Shown here: positions 32,544 through 37,030 of the stretch, piece by piece
Layout of the letters: each line of letters opens with the position of its first letter
Numbering within the stretch: the stretch's first letter is position 1
Assembly: GCA_900546485.1 (NCBI GenBank)
Contig: URDK01000019.1
Span: 1-37,030, forward strand
Source of the DNA: an uncultured Eubacteriales bacterium
Lineage (GTDB): Bacteria > Bacillota > Clostridia > Oscillospirales > Oscillospiraceae
Length of the DNA stretch: 37,030 nucleotides
Reading direction: 5' to 3'
Translations under genes and position numbers: made by a program
Notes under the pieces: generated by a model
What the model saw: only the letters and a program-made list of their open reading frames with translations
What the model was told of the DNA's origin: nothing
Database searches by the model: none

Positions 32544-33397
32544 TTCGCACCCTCCTCGTTCATGAGACTTATGAAGTAATCCTGCAGGCCCATGGGGCTG
32601 ACCTCGAGGCCCGCAGGGACACGCGCGTCCGGCTCTCCCTCGACGCAGGCGGTCTTGAGCCCGCCTATGGACGTCGTGTTCAGCACCCTGCGTCCGGCGA
32701 TATAGCCGTCCACCAGCCCCGCCGGGCCGGTCACGGTGTGCGCCGCGCCCTTGAGCTCCTCGGCTGGGGCATTGCGCAGTATCTTGCCGTCCTTTATGAT
32801 GACAGCGTGCTCGATGAGCGGCGCCGCCTCCTGGATGAGGTGCGTGGAGATTATGACCGTCTGCTCCCCGCCGCCGCAGTGCTCCATCAGCAGCCGGTAG
32901 AACATGTCGCGGTGCTGCGCGTCCAGGCCCAGCACCGGCTCGTCGAATATGACGTAGGGCGTGCCCGCCGAGAGCGCCAGGATTATGCGGATTATGCTTG
33001 AATAGCCCGTTGAGAGCGCCTTGACCTTCTTGTTCATGGGAAGCCCAAACTTCTTCGCCAGCTCCATTGCCAGCTCAAGGTCGAAGCTGGGCAGAAAATC
33101 CGCCGTTATCTTCAGCGCGGCCTTTACCTTCATGCTCTCCGGGAACAGGTTCTGCTCCGCCATCATGTACACCTTGCTGAGCGCCTTGTCGCGCCCAGGG
33201 GCGCTCTCGCCGTCTATCAGCACCTCGCCGCTGTCCGCGTAGAGGCGGTTTGTGATTATGTTCAGCATCGTAGTCTTTCCGGCGCCGTTGCTGCCGAGCA
33301 GGCCGTATATCTTCCCGCCGCCGAAACTCAGGCTGACGTCCGAGAGCGCATGGACGCCGCCGAAACTTTTGGATACGTGTTTAAGCTCAATCGCCAT
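32540..33397 (-). CDS. ABC transporter ATP-binding protein (YtrB-like)
   Basis: A 285-residue ABC ATPase. Walker A is LLGSNGAGKTTMLNII near residues 33-48, the signature reads ALSTGYSSII (LSTGY in place of LSGGQ), and Walker B is YVIFDEPVLGLDAQ near 153-166. The altered signature is common in the YtrB-like group that is paired with GntR/YtrA regulators. It overlaps the GntR gene by 11 bases and the permease by 4, so the three genes form one coupled unit. The C-terminal tail after residue 215 is an extra domain of unknown role. Confidence 0.92.
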   Translation of the reverse strand: MAIELKHVSKSFGGVHALSDVSLSFGGGKIYGLLGSNGAGKTTMLNIITNRLYADSGEVLIDGESAPGRDKALSKVYMMAEQNLFPESMKVKAALKITADFLPSFDLELAMELAKKFGLPMNKKVKALSTGYSSIIRIILALSAGTPYVIFDEPVLGLDAQHRDMFYRLLMEHCGGGEQTVIISTHLIQEAAPLIEHAVIIKDGKILRNAPAEELKGAAHTVTGPAGLVDGYIAGRRVLNTTSIGGLKTACVEGEPDARVPAGLEVSPMGLQDYFISLMNEEGAK

Positions 33398-33758
33398 CGT
33401 TATATCCTCTTTCCATCATTTTCTGAAGCTCCTCAAGCGAGAGGCCGAGCGCTCTTGCCTCCCTTGCCGCGGGCTTCGCGAGGTTTACATAAAAACTTTC
33501 ACGCCGCTTTTGCAGCAGCTTTTCCCTTGCGCCTGTGGAGACGAACATGCCTACGCCCCTCTTTTTATAGATGAGGCCCTCCTCCACGAGCAGGTTGATG
33601 CCCTTGAGCGCCGTTGCGGGATTGATCTTCAGCGCGGCGGAGTATTCCGTGATGGAAGGTATCTGCCCCTCCTCCGGAAACGCGCCGGAAATTATCCCGT
33701 CCTCCAGCATCTCCGCAAGCTGAAGGAAGATCGGTCTGGACTCATCAAAGCCTGCCAT
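33387..33758 (-). CDS. GntR family regulator, YtrA subfamily
   Basis: A 123-residue short GntR regulator without a large ligand domain, as in YtrA. ATG at 33758 follows AGGAGGTGA. The winged helix-turn-helix covers about residues 10-75 (FPEEGQIPSITEYSAALKIN), with the wing VEEGLIYKKRGVGMFVS, and a short C-terminal dimer helix ends the protein. It is the first gene of the operon with the ABC pair. The strong promoter and inverted-repeat site upstream suggest autorepression. Confidence 0.93.
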   Translation of the reverse strand: MAGFDESRPIFLQLAEMLEDGIISGAFPEEGQIPSITEYSAALKINPATALKGINLLVEEGLIYKKRGVGMFVSTGAREKLLQKRRESFYVNLAKPAAREARALGLSLEELQKMMERGYNDGD

Positions 33759-33780
33759 TGGCTCACCTCCTGGTGTGTCG

Positions 33781-33844
33781 GTTAGTTACTTGAGTAATTA
33801 ACTAACTGTGGCTGCAATATACCACGCCCCTGCGCATTTGTCAA
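33781..33844 (-). promoter_or_regulatory. GntR-ABC operon promoter and operator
   Basis: On the minus strand TTGACA (33839-33844) and TATATT (33816-33821) are exactly 17 bases apart, a near-consensus promoter. The inverted repeat GTTAGTTA (33781-33788) and TAACTAAC (33799-33806), 10 bases between arms, lies at about +3 to +28. That is a road-block position for a repressor, probably the GntR protein itself. Confidence 0.88.
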
Positions 33845-33881
33845 GCGTGTATTTTCCTGCTGATAAAAAGTTTTCATACGC

Positions 33882-33910
33882 TTGTCGAGGCGTGTGTGAT
33901 ATAGTACAAT
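33882..33910 (+). promoter_or_regulatory. yigZ promoter
   Basis: TTGTCG (33882-33887) and TACAAT (33905-33910) are exactly 17 bases apart, 28 bases before the ATG. Confidence 0.8.
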
Positions 33911-33937
33911 AATGTGATCAAGAAACGGGGTGTTTCG

Positions 33938-34573
33938 ATGCCGGACTACATCATCCCCGCCGGTTACGGCGAGGCGGAATACATTGACAAGAAGTCGAGA
34001 TTCATAGGTCAGGTGCAGCACGCGGAGAGCGAGGCTGAGGCCATGGCCTTTGTGGAGCAGATACGCAAAAAGCACGCGGACGCCACGCACAACGTCTGGG
34101 CCTACGTCCTCAACAACGGGGCAATGCGCTGGTCGGACGACGGCGAACCCGGCGGCACCTCAGGCCAGCCGACGCTCAACGTCTTCCGCTCGGCGGGCGT
34201 TGTGGACGTCTGCTGCGTGGTCACGCGCTATTTTGGGGGCATACTGCTCGGCTCCGGCGGACTGGTACGCGCCTACTCCAAGGCCGCATCCATGGCCCTC
34301 GAGGCCGCAGGACGCGCCCGCATGGCGGAGTGGAACGTCGTCGAGACCGTCTGCGGCTACGCCCAGTACGAGCGCGTAAAGCGCCTGCTCACCGACCTCG
34401 GCGCCGTCGACCTTGACTCTTCCTTCGGGGCGGACGTGTCCGTCTCCGCCCTACTGCCTGTGGATACGGCGGATGTGTTCTGCTCCAGGCTCACCGACGT
34501 CACCGCCGGCAGCGCAAAAAGCCGCGTCGCGGACAGCGTTTTCAGACCGCAAAAAATTTTTTCGGAAAAATAA
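33938..34573 (+). CDS. YigZ/IMPACT family protein
   Basis: A 211-residue protein of the UPF0029/IMPACT family, whose eukaryotic relatives bind Gcn1 in translational control; the bacterial role is not established. ATG at 33938 follows CGGGGTG; a GTG at 33914 has no site. The hallmark is WSDDGEPGGTSGQPTLNV near residues 66-83, with GGILLGSGGLVRAYS near 105-119. A C-terminal ferredoxin-like part starts near 135. Length is usual. It is divergent from the GntR operon and shares the same intergenic region. Confidence 0.93.
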   Translation: MPDYIIPAGYGEAEYIDKKSRFIGQVQHAESEAEAMAFVEQIRKKHADATHNVWAYVLNNGAMRWSDDGEPGGTSGQPTLNVFRSAGVVDVCCVVTRYFGGILLGSGGLVRAYSKAASMALEAAGRARMAEWNVVETVCGYAQYERVKRLLTDLGAVDLDSSFGADVSVSALLPVDTADVFCSRLTDVTAGSAKSRVADSVFRPQKIFSEK

Positions 34574-34641
34574 AGGGTTTTTGCGAAATACGCAGTATAA
34601 GTATTGTGTAGAGATATTCAGGCGCGAAGGAGGTCGGACCC

Positions 34642-35649
34642 ATGAACTGCCCAAGAGAGACAAGAGAACGGGCCGAGGAGCTGCTCGTCTGCTCCCGGGG
34701 CGTCCGCGCGCGCAGCAGCGCCGGGAGGCTGAGGCCCGAACCCGAGTGCGAGGTGCGCACCTGCTTTCAGCGGGATATCGACCGCATCATCCACTGCAAG
34801 AGCTTTCGCCGCCTCAAGCACAAGACACAGGTCTTTCTCCAGCCGGAGGGCGACCACTACCGCACCCGTCTCACCCACACGCTGGAGGTCGCCCGCATAG
34901 CGCGCACCATCTCGCGCGCGCTCATGCTCAACGAGGACCTCACCGAGGCCATCGCCCTCGGCCACGACCTCGGGCACACGCCCTTCGGCCACGCTGGAGA
35001 GCGCGCGCTCAATGAGATCTACCCCGGCGGCTTCCGCCACTACGAGCAGAGCCTGCGCGTCGTGGACAGGCTTGAGAAGGACGGCCGAGGCCTCAACCTC
35101 TGCAACGAGACCCGCATCGGCATACTGAACCACACCACCGGTACCCCGCGCGGCAGTCTCGAGGCCGACGTCGTCCGCCTTTCGGACCGCATCGCTTACA
35201 TAAACCACGACCTTGACGACGCGGAGCGAGCCGGTATCCTCGCCCCAGGCGACGAGCCCGCAATCATCCGCGAACGCCTCGGCACCCGCAACAGCGAGCG
35301 CATAAACTCCATCGTCAACGACGTCATCGAAACCAGCGCCGAGCTCGATGTCATCCTCATGTCCCCGGATATCACCGAGGCCGTGCAGGTCTTCAACGAC
35401 TTCATGTACTCCGAAGTCTACAAAAACCCCGTCGCCAAGGGCGAGGAGAGCAAGGTCGGGAATATCCTCCTGAGCATATGGGAATATTATGTCAACCATC
35501 CTGCCAAACTGCCTGGGGACTACCGCACAATAGCGGACGAGGAGGGCATAGAGCGCGCGGCGACGGACTATGTCTCCGGCATGACGGACAAGTACGTGAT
35601 GGACGTGTACTCAGAATTGTTCATACCCAAGTCCTGGCAGGTTCGCTGA
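34642..35649 (+). CDS. dgt: Deoxyguanosinetriphosphate triphosphohydrolase-like HD protein
   Basis: A 335-residue HD-domain phosphohydrolase that degrades dGTP and related dNTPs. ATG at 34642 follows GAAGGAGG. The metal-binding residues are in RLTHTLEVARIA near residues 75-86 and in ALGHDLGHTPFGHAGERAL near 109-127 (the HD pair), with LSDRIAYINHDLDD near 180. Length is that of the short Firmicutes type. dnaG starts 18 bases after the stop, so the two are co-transcribed, as is usual in Clostridia (dgt-dnaG-rpoD). Confidence 0.93.
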   Translation: MNCPRETRERAEELLVCSRGVRARSSAGRLRPEPECEVRTCFQRDIDRIIHCKSFRRLKHKTQVFLQPEGDHYRTRLTHTLEVARIARTISRALMLNEDLTEAIALGHDLGHTPFGHAGERALNEIYPGGFRHYEQSLRVVDRLEKDGRGLNLCNETRIGILNHTTGTPRGSLEADVVRLSDRIAYINHDLDDAERAGILAPGDEPAIIRERLGTRNSERINSIVNDVIETSAELDVILMSPDITEAVQVFNDFMYSEVYKNPVAKGEESKVGNILLSIWEYYVNHPAKLPGDYRTIADEEGIERAATDYVSGMTDKYVMDVYSELFIPKSWQVR

Positions 35650-35667
35650 AGAGGGAGGCGAGAGCAT

Positions 35668-37030
35668 TTGGCCTTTTCGCAGGACTTTTTACAGGAGCTG
35701 GCGGACCGCAACCCCATCGAGGACGTGGTCGGGGAATACGTCGCTCTGACCAAGCGCAGCGGCCAGAACCTGTTCGGACTCTGCCCCTTCCACAGTGAGA
35801 AGACGCCGTCTTTTTCGGTCTCACCCGCAAAACAGATATATCACTGCTTCGGCTGCGGCAAGGGCGGGAGCGTCATAAACTTCATAATGGATATAGAGAG
35901 CCTCAGCTTTCCGGAGGCGGTGGAGTTTCTGGCCCGCCGCGCCGGGATGAAGGTGCCGGAGCAGAGCTCCGACCCCGGCAAGCCCAAGCGGGACAGGCTG
36001 TACGCCCTCAACCGCGACGCGGCGAGGTTCTTCTACGAGCAGCTCTCGACCCCGGCTGGGGCGGCGGCTGTGGACTACATGCTTCGCCGCGGCATCACGC
36101 CGGCGACGGCCCGGCGCTTTGGCCTCGGCTGCGCGCCCGACACTTGGGATTCGCTGACCTCGGCGATGAAGCAGAAGGGCTACACGGAACGCGAGCTCTA
36201 CGACGCGGGCCTTGTGCGCCGCGGGAAGAAGGGCGGCGTTTACGATGCCTTCCGCGGGAGGCTGATGTTCCCGGTCATCGACGTGCGCGGGAATGTCATC
36301 GCCTTTTCGGGACGAATCCTCGGCGAGGGGGAGCCAAAGTACCTCAACAGCCCAGAAACGCCGGTTTTTAGCAAAAGCCATAACTTATTCGGCCTGAATC
36401 TGGCTAAAAAGTCTAAATCCGGGTACATTATCCTCGTCGAGGGCAACATCGACGTCGTGTCCCTGCATCAGGCTGGCTTCGACAGTGCCGTGGCATCGCT
36501 CGGCACCTCGCTGACGCCGGAGCAGGCGCGGCTCATCTCGCGCTTCAAAAATGAGGTTGTCATAGCCTACGACGCGGATTCGGCCGGGCAGAAGGCCGCG
36601 CAGAGGGCGATAAGCATACTGGAGAAGCTGGAGCTGAAGGTCAGGGTGCTTACCGTCAAGGGTGCAAAGGACCCTGACGAGTTCATCAAGTCTAAGGGCG
36701 CGGAGGCCTTCCAAAACCTGCTCTCGGAGAGCGAAAACCACGTGGAGTACAGGCTCGACGCGGTGAAAGCGAAGTACGACCTCGAGACGGACGAGGGCAA
36801 GGTCGGCTACCTGAAGGACGCGGCTGGCGTCATCGCGGAGCTGCCGGACAGGGCGGCGCGCGAGGTATACGCCATGCGCGCGGCGTCGCTCTGCGGCGTG
36901 TCACCGGACGCGGTGAAGGACGAGGTGAAGCAGCTGCGGCGCAGGCGCTCGGCGGCTGCAAAACGCAAGGACGAGCGCGAGCAGCTCAGGCCCGTGCGGA
37001 TGAGCCAGCCGCAGGCCCAGGGCATAAGAT
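35668..37030 (+). CDS. dnaG: DNA primase, N-terminal part
   Basis: The frame is open to the window end (454 codons) and starts with TTG at 35668, which follows GGGAGG by 9 bases. DnaG makes RNA primers for replication. The CHC2 zinc finger is LCPFHSEKTPSFS and YHCFGCGKGG near residues 37-70. The TOPRIM domain near 250-330 has VEGNIDVVSLHQAGF (EGNIDV in place of the usual EGYMDV) and AYDADSAGQKAA, the acidic catalytic motif. The C-terminal helicase-interaction domain lies beyond the window. It is coupled to dgt upstream. Confidence 0.96.
   Translation, partial: MAFSQDFLQELADRNPIEDVVGEYVALTKRSGQNLFGLCPFHSEKTPSFSVSPAKQIYHCFGCGKGGSVINFIMDIESLSFPEAVEFLARRAGMKVPEQSSDPGKPKRDRLYALNRDAARFFYEQLSTPAGAAAVDYMLRRGITPATARRFGLGCAPDTWDSLTSAMKQKGYTERELYDAGLVRRGKKGGVYDAFRGRLMFPVIDVRGNVIAFSGRILGEGEPKYLNSPETPVFSKSHNLFGLNLAKKSKSGYIILVEGNIDVVSLHQAGFDSAVASLGTSLTPEQARLISRFKNEVVIAYDADSAGQKAAQRAISILEKLELKVRVLTVKGAKDPDEFIKSKGAEAFQNLLSESENHVEYRLDAVKAKYDLETDEGKVGYLKDAAGVIAELPDRAAREVYAMRAASLCGVSPDAVKDEVKQLRRRRSAAAKRKDEREQLRPVRMSQPQAQGIR

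Noticed and set aside
34574..34641. Separate promoter for dgt
   Set aside because: A TATAAG box occurs near 34596, but no -35 box lies at a proper distance; read-through from yigZ is equally likely.
1..37030. tRNA, rRNA or CRISPR arrays
   Set aside because: No cloverleaf with conserved T-loop, no rRNA-like stretch and no regularly spaced direct repeats were noticed by eye on either strand.

Overview
The window is a piece of a GC-rich Firmicutes (Clostridia) chromosome, most likely a gut Oscillospiraceae/Ruminococcaceae-type bacterium. That placement is an inference from gene content (dgt-dnaG order, recD2-comF-mreB cluster, YtrA-type GntR/ABC operon, GluQRS, MtaB) and from the Tn1549/Tn4451-like element at the left edge. 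No rRNA, tRNA or CRISPR array was seen.

Layout. (1) About 1-2650 is the right end of an integrative conjugative element, visibly richer in AT than the rest. It holds the tail of a Tn916/Tn1549-type HTH protein, a hairpin-rich region of about 400 bp without a convincing gene, tnpW, and a TnpX-like large serine recombinase. The element ends within about 100 bp of the 3' end of chromosomal mreB. (2) 2704-10416 is a tightly packed minus-strand cluster, uvrA - small multidrug export protein - short membrane protein - recD2 - comF - mreB, read from a near-consensus promoter in front of uvrA. (3) 10481-16740 is an accessory catabolic island. A minus-strand operon (OYE-type flavin/Fe-S reductase, alpha/beta hydrolase, two-domain VOC protein, MFS transporter) faces a divergent marR gene. 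Each of the two divergent promoters carries a copy of the same TATCAAAATATTT word at its start site. This is the most interesting system in the window: it looks like an inducible uptake and reductive conversion pathway for an unknown small molecule, and its hydrolase and VOC protein both lack the usual catalytic or metal-binding residues.

(4) 16790-20913: a PAP2-like membrane protein, GluQRS (tRNA-Asp glutamyl-queuosine synthesis) and a CtpE-like P-type ATPase that overlaps gluQ tail to tail. (5) 21028-25802: the serC-serA serine biosynthesis operon with a palindrome at its predicted start site, then the tRNA methylthiotransferase mtaB, divergent from a NifS-like cysteine desulfurase. (6) 25810-30698: an AI-2E family transporter, a D-Ala-D-Ala carboxypeptidase, glucose-6-phosphate isomerase, and an orphan 137-residue P-loop protein isolated between two terminators. 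(7) 30752-33758: a flavodoxin-family reductase divergent from an HxlR regulator, then a GntR - ABC ATPase - permease operon with a consensus promoter and an inverted-repeat operator just downstream. (8) 33882-37030: yigZ, then dgt and the 5' part of dnaG (macromolecular synthesis operon), which runs off the window.

Starts were chosen by ribosome-binding site and family length; GTG or TTG starts are preferred for several genes. Functions are read from motifs by eye and no database search was run.
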